DNA of 64,000 bases from Holothuria scabra. Its lineage: Eukaryota; Echinodermata; Holothuroidea; Aspidochirotida; Holothuriidae. Positions within the stretch are counted from its first letter, which is position 1, and each line of letters starts with the position of its first letter. The notes beneath the pieces are model-generated. The model searched no databases. It worked only from the letters and a program-made list of their open reading frames with translations, and was not told the origin of the DNA. A program made the position numbers and the translations under genes. The stretch is from contig CM074185.1 in the NCBI GenBank assembly GCA_037179385.1, positions 52,827,000-52,890,999 on the forward strand, in the 5' to 3' direction. Positions 51,401 to 58,782 of this stretch are shown one piece after another.

Positions 51401-54400
51401 CTGCATTCTCTCTTTAAAAGGCAAGAGCAGTCACACCAACTTGAAGTAGTATCTTGGACTGTTCTGTTTCATGATTGGTTGTTGGGAGTCATGTGACAAC
51501 ATTCATGACGCTAGAAACGAAGAGCAAGTTTTAGCCCTCTCTAGTTGACAACTATTAATCCAGAATCTTTCAGAGACCTTCCTGTTCAGGTGTCTTGAAA
51601 TCAACAAAGTTTGAAGGGTTTAAACCCTTTTAAAGACTGTTTGGTCAATAGATTGAGTTTGTTTGTAAAAGGAATTAACTGATGCAATTACAGAGATAAT
51701 CTTCACCCAGGAAAAAGCCTTTTTCTCAGGTAATATTGACTAAAATGTCCGATTCAATTCTAGCAACGTCCCTTCAAGTGTGAGATTTTTGTACTGCTTG
51801 GCTTACCATGAATAGGCAATTTGATACCTATAAATACAATGAAAGATACTTGGAAGAGAAATGAGAAGAAAATTTTGATGTTTAGCTGTTGCTTTAAAAT
51901 AAGTTTGGGGACTGCTCTTCAACTTTAAGTAACTGGAAAAGTCCTGGTGGGTGAGGCATTGAGCAAAGCACTATCACCCTAAGTGACATTTTGATCAGAC
52001 TGAGCTGTTGCAATTGAATTTGTTAATCACTGAGTAAGATCTTAGGATGGATGGATGGAAAATCCCTTAAAAATTTAATTTTGTCAATATTAACAATTCT
52101 CACCATGTAGAAAGTTTATTCAGAAAAAAATACTTTAGAATAAACAGACATTGCCATTAAAGGTGGTGTCCAAAGGTGCATATCAGATTAGAGAAGTGAG
52201 TCAAAATTTTTCCTACTTAAAAGTAGTCCATAGTTGAAAGAGAAGAGGGGCCTCGGTGGTGAAGGAGAAGTAGGTTCACATAAATATGCTGTGACATATG
52301 AATACATGTTGACAAAGGAATTCCCCCTAGGGACTTTTATTGAGCTTTCATTATTTTGAAGGATTATAAATATACTGATGAATAAATATTAACCCTTTGT
52401 ATGGCCTCATGAACCAACTTTTAATAGCAAAAACAAATGAAGCATCACTCACACCTGCATGATTCATATAAAAACAAAAAGTATTTCTATAATTACACTA
52501 AAAGGAGAGAAAGGCATATGCCCAAAGAGATATTTAAACCTGGTGTTATATGGCTATATGAATGAAAATTCAAGTTTGCATTTACAGAAGCAAAGAGGCT
52601 TAGCAAAGGAAGGTTTGCGTTTTGATTCTAGTCAGGTGAGATTTTTCATCCGAGGGCAAAAAGTTTTCCCATTTCAAATATCATCTAAATTGAAAAGATA
52701 CCAAATTTGTGAAGTAAAAGGTCAACAGGAAACAACAAGAAAATAAAAGTGTAATTAGTGTTCAATCAACCATATCGGCATTTGATACAGGAACAGGTCA
52801 ATTTAAGGTTAAACAACATGGACCGTGCATTATGACAGAATAATGCACGATTGGGTTAATGCATGTGATGCACAAGGACACAGTATGAGTGTATTCTTCC
52901 AAATCATCACCCCCCTCCCCGTTTCTGGCTAAAATACTCTGTTCTAATTCTGAAGTTCATTTGTACACAATGCTCATTTATGGATTAGACTTTCCCAAGT
53001 TCAATGGCTTGGTAATTACCATATATCACTGAACTTATAGGTTATAAATTATAGACTAAAATGTCAATATTAGATTTTATTTCTGGCATCATATGGTTAA
53101 GACAGCCTAGTAAAGCCAAAGATTTATTTATTGCATGCTCCATTGCAACTTTAATGCACAGCTCAATCACAGTTTCATAATATATTCTTCCATACATTCT
53201 ACTATAAAAAAAACAAGTTCAAGTTTTAATAATAAAGCTTACATACTCCATAATTTGAGAACGTAGCCAAAACAAAAAAATTCACAATTTTTTTATAAAA
53301 TAATTACTACTGGAATTCAATAACAAGAAAACAAAGTTTCTAAAACTACGTGAAGTGCTAAATCAATCTTGAGAAGAATATTCTTCTTCACATTTTCCAA
53401 AATTCCTCTACAATGTGAATAACTTGTCATAGCGATCTTTCTCTCTTTCACTTTTGAGTAAAAACTTTGATATGTCAGGTTTAGATTTTGCAGAGAGGCT
53501 CCAAAAGAAGCTAAAGAAGCTGCAACGGATGACCTTATACACAGAGGAATGAATAGGGCTATTCAGTGATATAAAAGAAGGCCGAAGGGAATGGAGTCTA
53601 GGCTTGTGGGAAATGAAGGCCCACAAAGGAATGAAAAATTTGTCGAAAAATAGTATAGTTCATCTCCAGTTTTTTTTTTGTTTCTTGGTTCTTGATGTTA
53701 TAGAAATTTTTTGACAGGATGAAAATTTCCTTCGTACATTTTGTTACATCCTCCTTTTCTGCCTGATTTCCTCTTATCGCTTCAGGGAGGAAATGAAGCT
53801 CACTACAACCACACTTGATATAGTCAGGTTTCACATCTGATAAATTGATTGACAGAGACAGATATATTAAAATAAACAAAAAGTTAGCTTTCGGGTTTGC
53901 TAACAGGCCAATCAAGCATATGTTTTAATTAATTTTCACACAGCAGAACAAACCATATCTGTTACACCCCACATCACCTTTGATCTACTGGGGTGTTTAT
54001 GTTGCTTTTTCAGGAAGCAATGTGTTGGCATGGAAACAAATATGCACAGATAAGATTTTACATTTTTTATTTTTTAAATTTATATAAATAATGATGAATC
54101 AACCAATCCACTTTTTGTATTACCTAAAAGATATCAACCACACTATAGTGTACTGTAGTGGAAGTATCTATTCAATTTATGCAAATAATGATGAATCATC
54201 AACCCATGACAGGATGACTGCATAACCTTTTTAAAATATGTTAAGGTATCAACCAAGCTGGTGGGGGTCTAACTAATGTTCCCAGAGTTCAATGTTCCCA
54301 AGGTTCCATGTTCCCCATTTTCCCTATATCTTGATGAATTGGAGATTATTACATGGTTCCTTATTCCCCGGGTTCGATGATCCCAAAGGTGATGTTCCCA

Positions 54401-57400
54401 AGATTCGGGAACATTGAACCTCAGGAACAGCGAACCTTATAGGAACACTGACATAGCCCCAGCTAGTGTCCAGTTGTAAGGTATCTATCAATTCATGCAA
54501 GTAATAATTTTAAAATCAACCAATGAAGGTATGACTGACCTTTTTGAAATATCTTAAGACATCAACCAAGCTGGTGTATGGTAACGGGGGTATCTTGCCA
54601 GAATAAGATTTTATATCACCATTAGGAAGCTGCCAGAATTTCTTCCCAGTATCAAAATGTTTGTAAGTTTCCAGTCCAAACTCCTTTAGAAGGTCCATTA
54701 ATTCCTTTTGTTTTCTGTCAAAACATGAGAAAGCAAAGGAATAAAAACAACCTTTTAATGGTTAAGTAAAGCAAAAATTTTATTTTCATATGTGAAACAG
54801 GAACAAAATCTACACAGTGTGGTGAAAATTCCATTTCAAATCGGACATGTATTTCTTGAGATATCCGTAAATGAAGTCAGTAGATTTGTGTTCAAAAGTG
54901 AGTTTGAGGGCAGCAGAGCTTAAATCACTTCCTCACATTGACAAGGAATGCTTTGTTTCCCTTTGTTTTATCAGACTGTTGTATTGACCTTGAACTTAAT
55001 AGGCCTATGACCTCCCTGTGGGGGATGCAAAGTTTGTAAAATTCCCATGCCATTCATGCAATCACATTTTAATAACATGGGATTGTTGAGGAGAAAATCC
55101 ACTATAAAAGTTTAAAGAAAATCGAGAGACTGCCCATTTATGAGGGGGTGTGATGTCATATGCACTGCTCATAACTTGGGAACCACACATCAGATTTTAA
55201 TGCAAATTTCACCGAAATGCTCAGAAAAAGTACCCCTCTTACATATCAAATCCTTTTGTGACCTTAAACCCTTCTTTTAAAGCACATTGGGTGAAATGCT
55301 CATTAGCCAACCACTGATCCTCTTAACTCTGTGCAGCTTAAGTTCCTGGCAGACATGAACCTCATCGTGTCTCCTGAAAACTTGTTATATTGAGAGTTAC
55401 CCATGCATGATACACTGATTGCTGTGGTGGGCCAAGAGGAGGGCCTCCCTTATAAATCAATAGGGTGGCCTGATCCTTTTACCAGAGTTGCCATTGGCAG
55501 GTTGGGTAAGATTAGCTCATGGGGAATGCATGTCATGCACAAAGCATACATGAAGATAGTTTGCATAATTTATTTAAAAAAACAACAGCAATTACCCCAA
55601 ACTTAATTTGAAGCAACCTAGGTAAATATCAATATTCTTATAATTTCTCTTGGGAGTATCTTTGAATATTTTGGGACTTCAATATTTCATATTCAAGGTT
55701 AACCAAGCAAGACACTTCTCATAAATTTCACAACTGAGGAGAAAAAAATACCAGTGTCTCACGATAATCTAAAGCCAATCATGAAACAGAACCATCTATT
55801 ACACTATAAACTCAAGTTGAGGTGACCACATTTTCACTTTTAAATAGCAGGCCACTCCACCTGATAAGACGCTATAGGTGCCTGTTTTTAACCAACTGGT
55901 ACCTGGCATACTTCTGTAGAAATCACCATTTCTACACATTTTTCATTAAAATGGAAGTAATGTGTACACAAGGTCAGATGTATGACATTCCCATAAATTA
56001 AAGGACTTTTGCGGCTGTGCACCCCTTTAATATGGTGCAATAAAAGGCTCTCAAAGTAGATGGAAGGGTTGTGGGGCTGGTGAGAGATCTTGGACAGAGG
56101 GCAGCATATGAATTTTTGAGTTACCAAATTGTTTTCACAGATTCTGTATAAGCATAATACTGTATGAATTATGTATTCTATTAGGGGTGTAACCAGACAT
56201 TTCTCCTGACATGAAAAAGGAAGGGGATAAAATTAAACATCTAAATTTTAAAATCAAGACAAGAAGTAAGATGACAATTTTATTGGTCACACATCATTCT
56301 AAATTCTAGGTAATTGATGAATACATTATCTAATTCTCAATATATTTCCTCTTCAAATTGCATTTTAATAAACTAAAACTTGAATGCAATGCAGGAATGG
56401 CAAATGCTCGGATACAGATATGCAGGCAAATAAAACAGTAGCTGTTTAGGCTAATGTACATCATAAAAATAAAAAAAAAAAACTTACGATCCAATTCTAC
56501 TTGGTCCAATATCCCAGAAATCATCTCCATTGGCACCTCGCATCTTAACTGTCCTGATTGGTCCTCCAATATGATCTGCATTATTTGAGTCAACAAAGAC
56601 AGGATAACATATGACCGAGAGGATTCAGTGCTAGCTATTGAATACATCAATTCAAAGTTTGGCAAAAACTTCTATAAAATAGTTTTGATTCAGTTAGCTT
56701 TTACTTTACAGGCACACCTCAACTGAAACTGCCAACAAAAAAATTTTGGTGAGATGCCAGCACACCCTTTGAAGCAACAAGTCTTGTTTAAATGAATTAA
56801 TGGCATAAAGCCTTAATTTCTTTGTGATATAATTGTAAGAATGTTATAGAGTGAGGGTGAGGGAAAATGACTGATTCAATAAAACTTCCTGTAACTCATG
56901 AAATTTAAATCGCCATTCCACACATGATCCACCCACTGAAAATTATTTTGAGATTTTTCTGTAATTACTACTAGATAACATTTTTAGAAGTTGTTGCAAA
57001 AAATGTTAAAAGAAGCATTCTAGAGCATTCAAATTTTATTGCTCTACAGCAAATGAAAACACTTAACTGTTTGGCAATACTCCACATAATATTGACCTAC
57101 AAATCCCCAAGCCCAACTCAACCAAAATTATAACTAATGTGATTCCTAGCTATTATGTGCAGACCTTTAACCATACTGAATGAAGGGAAAATAGATTGGT
57201 TCAAATATTTCCTATAGGGTGAGATCTAAAATGCATAATTATTTTTGGGCAAACATACCAGTGAAAAAAAAGGTGACTTCCCCCTGTCCACCCAATCCAG
57301 GACAGTGTTCCCAGCTACTGGGCAAACTGGAGAACTTCAGCTTACGCACCGTTGTCCCACTAATTGCACTACTGTGTTTTCAAGGACATGTGGTGGAAGT

Positions 57401-58244
57401 ATCAGTATCCACCGACTGCCCTCCAGTTCATAAAAATACTACCAACTACATTTTAATTTATACACTGGTTGCTTAAAGGTCAAGTGTAGTCACTTTAAAC
57501 TTTTTTTGAAAAGTACTAGAACTAATTCTTACTATTTTCTTGCAGCATCTTTCAATCATAACATTTTCAAGACTTAACACATCTGTGGCAAAGGTCACAA
57601 TTCATTGGGGATTATATTGTCACATAACCCCAAAAGTTATTGAATTAAATTGAAACAGAGTATTTTCAATAACCAGTTAAATTAATACAGAAACATGATA
57701 CACAAACAAAGTGAAAAAGAAGATTACAATTACATTTCAAAAATTACTCACTTAGAAGAAAAGGGAAAACAACTACTTGCAGTACTTCTACCAAGACAAT
57801 TGTGTTGGTTATTTTAAATAGGGACATTTTACTCTTCAACTTATAATGTTCTGATTTAGGTCTAGAATAGTGTCACAGCCTTTTATTCTAGTTGTGGTGC
57901 AATGGATTGTTATAACTACTCTTATGCTTGTAGAGAACCACACACAACAGCAGCAGGTTTCATTTTTAAGGTCTTTGATACGACCCAGCTGTGGAATTGA
58001 GCCCACGACCTTCAGAGTGAGAGTTAGATCCCCTTTCAACTAAGACCACAGGCGTAGCTAGATTCAAACTAGTATGATTGTATTTTCCTGGTAAATCAAA
58101 CAGAGCAATATAGCAATAAAACTAACCTGTTGCTTCTAAGATAAGAAGACTCGTTGATGGACTTTCCTTAGTGATTGTGTAAGCTGCGGTTAAGCCAGAC
58201 AGACCTGCTCCAACTATAACAACATCAAACTCCTCCAAAGCCAT
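24363..58244 (-). CDS. Divergent flavin-containing amine oxidase-like protein, 11 coding exons, 463 aa
   Basis: Coding join on the minus strand: 58244-58127, 56575-56488, 54714-54540, 44401-44287, 41166-41009, 39009-38826, 36559-36471, 32681-32508, 29989-29900, 26552-26458, 24468-24363. All introns are GT-AG, phases agree, and the total is 1392 bases (463 codons plus TGA). The N-terminus has the dinucleotide-binding fold: VVIVGAGLSGLTAA (residues 8-21), the acid at the end of strand 2 (LLILEAT) and a GG motif (43-44). The middle (EEWDNMT, 147-153) and the C-terminus (GRIHWAGAHTA, 428-438; GAVQAG, 447-452) match the monoamine oxidase family in order and spacing. The family oxidises amines using FAD. 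Here the SGGC flavin-linking motif, the aromatic cage and the active-site lysine appear replaced, so activity is uncertain. No signal peptide or C-terminal anchor is seen, so the protein is probably soluble. Span 33.9 kb; longest intron 10.1 kb (intron 3). Confidence 0.93.
25440..25810. repeat. Repeat R, rearranged copy with inverted interior
   Basis: The left part carries block pairs such as GGGGAGGTCCTAT and TTAACTTCAAGGTCAAC in the opposite order relation to copy 2, while the right end (AAAATTTCATCAAAATGCA, ACCCTTCTTTTAAAG) is in the same orientation. Intron 10. Confidence 0.5.
26380..26393. repeat. Poly-G tract in intron 10
   Basis: An uninterrupted run of 14 G about 65 bases from the exon 10 donor. 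Confidence 0.9.
26458..26552 (-). CDS. Amine oxidase-like gene, coding exon 10 (residues 398-429)
   Basis: Acceptor CTTGAAAG and donor GTGAGC. It begins EWTPCDEIPP and ends SSIRTPDG. The exon sits where monoamine oxidases have NW..EQYSGGCYTTY, the loop whose Cys holds FAD covalently. That loop is unrecognisable here; the only Cys (402) is in TPCD. The boundaries are supported by phase and by the exact join to GRIHWAG in exon 11. Confidence 0.88.
26785..27370. repeat. Stretch with recurrent TTCACTAGA / GGTCCACTAG motifs
   Basis: Both arms contain short variants of (G/T)TCCACTAGAC and TTCACTAGATGAAAGG, suggesting a degenerate interspersed element that hosts the 44-bp tandem repeat. No coding content. 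Intron 9. Confidence 0.4.
27193..27322. repeat. 44-bp tandem repeat, about three copies
   Basis: Units begin AAACC(T/C)GGAGTACTGATA at 27193, 27237 and 27281; the third is partial. Located in intron 9. Confidence 0.9.
29091..29642. mobile_element. Degenerate TIR element, AGGCATGTAGCC ends
   Basis: Left AGGCATGTAGCCAAGG and inverted right AGGTGTGTAGCCAGGG resemble a diverged GTAGCC-type terminus. Part of the interior also matches the repeat at 34505-34860, so the structure is mixed or nested. Intron 9. Confidence 0.45.
29390..29870. repeat. Interspersed repeat A, copy in intron 9 with insert
   Basis: Matches the other copies on both sides of an extra segment at about 29530-29645 that ends in a GTAGCC-type terminus. 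Ends 30 bases from the exon 9 donor. Confidence 0.7.
29900..29989 (-). CDS. Amine oxidase-like gene, coding exon 9 (residues 368-397)
   Basis: Acceptor ACTTGCAG and donor GTAAGT. It reads TEERKQMVIKFLKEVF and ends ILDYQEY, corresponding to the family helix TKEERLKKLCELYAKVLG. It is 90 bases, phase 0 at both ends. Confidence 0.92.
31112..31389. mobile_element. 278-bp foldback (palindromic) element
   Basis: The left arm (AAATAGCCCTTAC, then ACTGCC and ACTATTAAA) reappears as its reverse complement at 31320-31389, and the inner parts TATAG(C/T)CACTCCAA also pair. Centre near 31245. Intron 8. Confidence 0.8.
31944..32138 (-). mobile_element. Second SINE-like family, minus strand
   Basis: On the minus strand: CCCTGCAGGGTATCCCTCCTG region, CTGTCGTAAGAGGCAAC, TGACACTATGTAACACATTT and a CCTAACTAACTAACT tail like that of family 1. 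Intron 8. Confidence 0.7.
32508..32681 (-). CDS. Amine oxidase-like gene, coding exon 8 (residues 310-367)
   Basis: Acceptor TTGTGGCAG and donor GTAAGT. It starts SFWREVG, matching PFWRKKDYCG of monoamine oxidase B, then runs through HPVLLLFDHTS and NPALTGAFGAM, equivalent to the strand-turn-strand before the KEERL helix. It is 174 bases with both boundaries in phase 0. Confidence 0.93.
32813..32915. repeat. C-rich CCCCACCAA tract with A-run, intron 7
   Basis: About 90 bases almost wholly C and A/T in CCCCCACCAAC-type units, followed by 14 A. The minus (transcribed) strand is therefore G-rich, with many GGG runs, about 130 bases upstream of exon 8 in transcript order. Confidence 0.9.
33155..33300 (-). 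mobile_element. 3' end of a LINE/SINE with (AAT)n tail
   Basis: On the minus strand, GCGCTTTGAGCTTTTTAAG and ATAAAGCGCACTTACAAGTG run into a perfect (AAT)n tail. This looks like an L2/CR1-type 3' end seen in many animals; family by memory of the motif. Intron 7. Confidence 0.5.
33695..33892. mobile_element. Truncated copy of the 368-bp MITE
   Basis: Matches the right part of the family, from TCTGGTCACAAATT to CCAACTCAATGTGCCCCT, with small deletions. The left end is missing. Intron 7. Confidence 0.7.
34266..34411 (+). mobile_element. 5'-truncated SINE (family 1)
   Basis: Only the body and tail remain (GATGCTCTGCATAAGCAATG, GGGCCGTGACCGGCTCGAC, TTGAACCAAAAGGTTGGAAA). The tRNA head is missing. 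Intron 7. Confidence 0.85.
34505..34860. repeat. Interspersed repeat A, copy in intron 7
   Basis: Shares GGGAGGAAATGAAGCTCACT, ACACAAAAAGTTA, CAGATATCAGTTACACCCC and GTACTGGGGTGTCTATGTTG with the copies at 53735-54045 and 29390-29870. Confidence 0.8.
35340..35459. mobile_element. Partial member of the 306-bp MITE family
   Basis: The right end (GAAACTGTCTGGTGAAGAAT then AACTGCCTTTAA) matches that of 36154-36459. An inverted internal piece, AGGATTGTGTCTG, lies to its left. It ends at the TTAA where the next element begins. Confidence 0.5.
35456..35823. mobile_element. 368-bp TTAA-flanked MITE, copy 2
   Basis: Ends TTAA-AGGGGCTCATTGAGTT and AACTCAATGAGCTGCT-TTAA. Exactly as long as copy 1. Its left TTAA also ends a different MITE. 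Located in intron 7. Confidence 0.88.
36154..36459. mobile_element. 306-bp TTAA-flanked MITE ending at the exon 7 donor
   Basis: Starts TTAAAGGCATTATTTTCATC and ends GACGAATGACTGCCTTTAA; the reverse complement of the end (TTAAAGGCAGTCATTCGTC) matches the start, giving inverted repeats with TTAA on both sides, as in piggyBac-type insertion. A diverged relative lies at 41300-41585 and a partial one at about 35340-35459. It ends 12 nt from the exon 7 edge. Confidence 0.75.
36471..36559 (-). CDS. Amine oxidase-like gene, coding exon 7 (residues 280-309)
   Basis: Acceptor CCCCACAG after a pyrimidine tract; donor GTAAAA. It reads QIKFTPSLSS and SGQFFVATYQK. Counting back from the following FW, the family's active-site lysine (Lys296 in human monoamine oxidase B) falls on Phe302 or Gln301. 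A TTAA-flanked MITE ends 12 nt past the exon edge. Confidence 0.9.
36778..37129. mobile_element. 352-bp TIR element related to the 61626 element
   Basis: Left end TACCGTATATTCTCTAATAA, inverted right end TACTGTATATTCCCTTAT; interior GC-poor and non-coding. The TACYGTAT..TCYCT ends and inner ACGC/AGCG motifs resemble the larger element. Intron 6. Confidence 0.7.
37473..37703. mobile_element. 231-bp near-perfect hairpin MITE
   Basis: Arms of about 110 bases start CTTGCCGTTTGGTCTACCCC and meet around 37585 with an ~11-base spacer. CACAAAATCAAG and CTTGATTTTGTG are perfect mates near the loop. Intron 6. Confidence 0.9.
38826..39009 (-). CDS. Amine oxidase-like gene, coding exon 6 (residues 219-279)
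   Basis: Acceptor TTAACAG and donor GTGAGT. It reads GGTQILVDKLVDKIG, then alternating strands (IILNTKVTKI), and ends KIIMAIPLLCN. These match GGSGQVSERIMDLLG and VISAIPP of monoamine oxidase B, the part of the FAD domain after the substrate insertion. The last codon is split 1/2 with exon 7. Confidence 0.93.
41009..41166 (-). CDS. Amine oxidase-like gene, coding exon 5 (residues 166-218)
   Basis: Acceptor TTAAAACAG and donor GTATAA (weak at +4). It codes the helical substrate-domain segment AAKQMIDVLTVLFFG, followed by a stretch rich in small residues that ends DVRIK, equivalent to the region just before the conserved GG(S/T)Q motif. The first codon is shared with exon 4. Confidence 0.92.
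41300..41585. mobile_element. Diverged copy of the 306-bp MITE family
   Basis: Shares CCCAACCTACT, CACAATCCTAGTTT, ACTCAGTGC and ACCAATTGAGA with 36154-36459 in the same order. The ends have decayed. Intron 4. Confidence 0.65.
42001..42128 (-). mobile_element. SINE head (family 1), minus strand
   Basis: On the minus strand: TTTGGTCTAGCTGTAGAAC (A box region) and GAGTTCGATTTCC (B box), then GTCATACCAAAGACTTC. Truncated after about 125 bases. Intron 4. Confidence 0.75.
42516..42700 (-). mobile_element. Second SINE-like family, diverged, minus strand
   Basis: Shares CACCTGTGTATTGGAGGTTG-type 5' sequence and GCTGACACTATATAACACAT with the other copies on the minus strand. Intron 4. Confidence 0.55.
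43995..44286 (-). repeat. Tandem copies of the exon 4 3' end plus splice donor
   Basis: Just downstream of exon 4 the sequence of its last ~50 bases (motif GACAATATGACAGTAG) with the donor GTAAGAAG and ~30 bases of intron recurs three more times. Donor-equivalent exon edges are at 44287 (real), 44208, 44121 and 44037, so units are 79, 87 and 84 bases. The second and third copies still translate as WDTMTVDEFKTKTL and DNMTVAELKTKTLL. None has the 5' half of the exon. Reading through from exon 4 meets a stop within about 16 codons, so using the distal donors would truncate the protein. Confidence 0.9.
44287..44401 (-). CDS. Amine oxidase-like gene, coding exon 4 (residues 128-165)
   Basis: Acceptor AATGCAG and donor GTAAGA. 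It begins VDGMQKK and contains AEEWDNMTVDELKTKTLWTQ, which aligns closely with EEWDNMTMKELL of monoamine oxidase B. Three degenerate copies of its 3' half plus donor follow in tandem at 43995-44270. A 31-bp minisatellite lies 400 bp upstream in intron 3. Confidence 0.93.
44505..44730. repeat. Interspersed repeat T, intron 3 (near exon 4)
   Basis: Blocks GTCACTTCAACTTGAATT, CTATTTCATGAATGG, AATCATGTGACAA recur at 51405-51900, 61270-61400 and, inverted, at 55690-55855. Confidence 0.65.
44802..44988. repeat. 31-bp minisatellite, six copies
   Basis: The unit GATATTATGATATGCAAGCC plus 11 further bases repeats exactly every 31 bases from 44802, with only a couple of substitutions. It is in intron 3, about 400 bases upstream of exon 4. 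Confidence 0.95.
47375..47458 (+). mobile_element. 3' fragment of SINE (family 1)
   Basis: Degenerate body end (GACTGTGGCTGGCTTAACTT, CGATTGGTTTGAAACTG) with the TCAACTAACTGACTAC tail. Intron 3. Confidence 0.6.
48191..48302. mobile_element. Hairpin element 1 of a tandem pair
   Basis: Inverted arms CTGGGGCCCGTTCCACAAAG / CTTTGTGGAACGGCCCCAG, continuing through ATCTTAAG. No coding potential. Intron 3. Confidence 0.88.
48304..48425. mobile_element. Hairpin element 2 of a tandem pair
   Basis: Inverted arms beginning GACCAGG, then GGCCCATCCCACAAAGAG, closing with AACGGGCCCCTGGTC. Same family as the hairpin one base upstream; a SINE follows directly. Confidence 0.88.
48426..48598 (+). mobile_element. 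5'-truncated SINE (family 1)
   Basis: Begins within the post-head region (GGAACCTGCCATTGTG), then CTCAGCATAAGCAATGGAG and a diverged tail (CATGTAACTACC). Directly abuts the second hairpin element. Intron 3. Confidence 0.8.
51405..51900. repeat. Interspersed repeat T, expanded copy in intron 3
   Basis: Starts AGTCACACCAACTTGAAGTA and ends near AGATACTTGGAAGAGAAATG, with about 250 bases of other sequence between the shared blocks. Confidence 0.55.
53735..54045. repeat. Interspersed repeat A, copy in intron 3
   Basis: Closest to the 34505 copy (GGGAGGAAATGAAGCTCACT, TGACAG, ATATATTAAAATA). It ends just before the first degenerate copy of the exon 3 duplication. Confidence 0.8.
54080..54485 (-). 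repeat. Degenerate tandem copies of the exon 3 3' end plus donor, split by a MITE
   Basis: The plus-strand segment around the exon 3 donor (about 54486-54594, motif ATCAACCAAGCTGGTG) recurs at about 54166-54262 and, more diverged, at about 54080-54165. Copy 2 keeps a recognisable exon end (TATTTTAAAAAG then GTTATG in place of TATTTCAAAAAG then GTCAGT). The units are roughly 85-115 bases after removing the 197-bp element inside copy 2. Confidence 0.8.
54264..54460. mobile_element. 197-bp MITE with GTTCCC subterminal repeats and 8-bp target duplication
   Basis: Inverted ends GGGGTCTAA and the reverse complement of CATAGCCCC, with GTTCCC/GGGAAC repeated many times inside each arm. Flanks AGCTGGTG (54256-54263) and AGCTAGTG (54461-54468) look like an 8-bp target-site duplication, as in hAT-type elements. 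It interrupts copy 2 of the exon 3 duplication. Confidence 0.75.
54540..54714 (-). CDS. Amine oxidase-like gene, coding exon 3 (residues 69-127)
   Basis: Acceptor TTTTGACAG and donor GTCAGT. The exon reads KELMDLLKEFGLETYKHF, matching the KELGLETYK helix of monoamine oxidases, then KKFWQLPNGD and a proline-rich turn, and ends in phase 0 after RYFKK. The last part of this exon with its donor is repeated in the downstream intron (see 54080-54485). Confidence 0.93.
54800..55285. repeat. Long interspersed repeat R, copy 2
   Basis: Same order of blocks as 16865-17455, about 75-80% alike by eye, ending ACCCTTCTTTTAAAG. Located in intron 2, about 85 bases from exon 3. Confidence 0.85.
55690..55855. 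repeat. Interspersed repeat T, inverted copy in intron 2
   Basis: AACTCAAGTTGAGGTGACC and CCAATCATGAAACAGAACC are the reverse complements of blocks in the other copies. Confidence 0.6.
56488..56575 (-). CDS. Amine oxidase-like gene, coding exon 2 (residues 40-69)
   Basis: Acceptor AATGCAG and donor GTAAGT flank 88 bases that complete a split codon and read DHIGGPIRTV and DDFWDIGPSRIG. These align with the family motifs DRVGGRT and DLGG. The usual arginine after GG is proline here and DLGG is DIGP, so the FAD-contact surface has drifted. Confidence 0.92.
57840..58053 (-). mobile_element. Diverged tRNA-derived SINE, minus strand
   Basis: On the minus strand: TGTGGTCTTAGTTGAAAGGG (A box region), GTGGGCTCAATTCC (B box region) and GGGTCGTATCAAAGACCTT, then ACAAGCATAAGAGTAG. 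A subfamily of family 1. It sits about 75 bases from the exon 1 donor in intron 1. Confidence 0.65.
58127..58244 (-). CDS. Amine oxidase-like gene, coding exon 1 (residues 1-39)
   Basis: The start ATG (58244-58242) sits in an A-rich context with G at +4, and the FAD-binding beta-alpha-beta unit begins within eight residues, which fixes the start. The exon carries GAGLSG, the glycine-rich turn that binds the ADP part of FAD, and ends in LLILEAT with the ribose-binding glutamate. Its donor GTTAGT lies at 58126. A 5' untranslated exon further upstream is possible but not visible. Confidence 0.93.
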
Positions 58245-58782
58245 TTTTATTGATTGACCTTGTTATTGTCTGACAATATACCTTGACATGGGTGAAGCAA
58301 GTGCTGTTATGTTGCAAATATAAAAAAAGGCAGTGTTTAATTGATAAAACTGCATATTTCTTTCTGTTCCCTTCAGAGCCATTAGTGGGTGAACTACTGT
58401 ATATGACAAGTCCCATTAATGGCAGTGTTTACCTGGATCAAAGTGCTCTTTGATTAAAGTTGTTTACACAAGCAAAGGATGGCTGACCTGGAAAAAAATT
58501 TTACCACTTCAAAGAAAGTCAATAGTCCCGATAAACAAAACCAACATGCAGTACACTATATATGCTGCAACTATATATAGTCATACAAGACATTTAGGTC
58601 ACCTTGCAGCTAGCACAACTAAGGGTTCCTTTGGGATAAAACTTGCCCTTGCAGTCAGTGTAACACCCAGGGTGCTGAATGGGGTTGATGAGAACTGTGG
58701 CAGACTAGTCTAGTTGAGCTACACCATAAAATGACATGGTCTGGGGCATTCCAGAAAATTTGGGGAAAAATACCCCTACATA

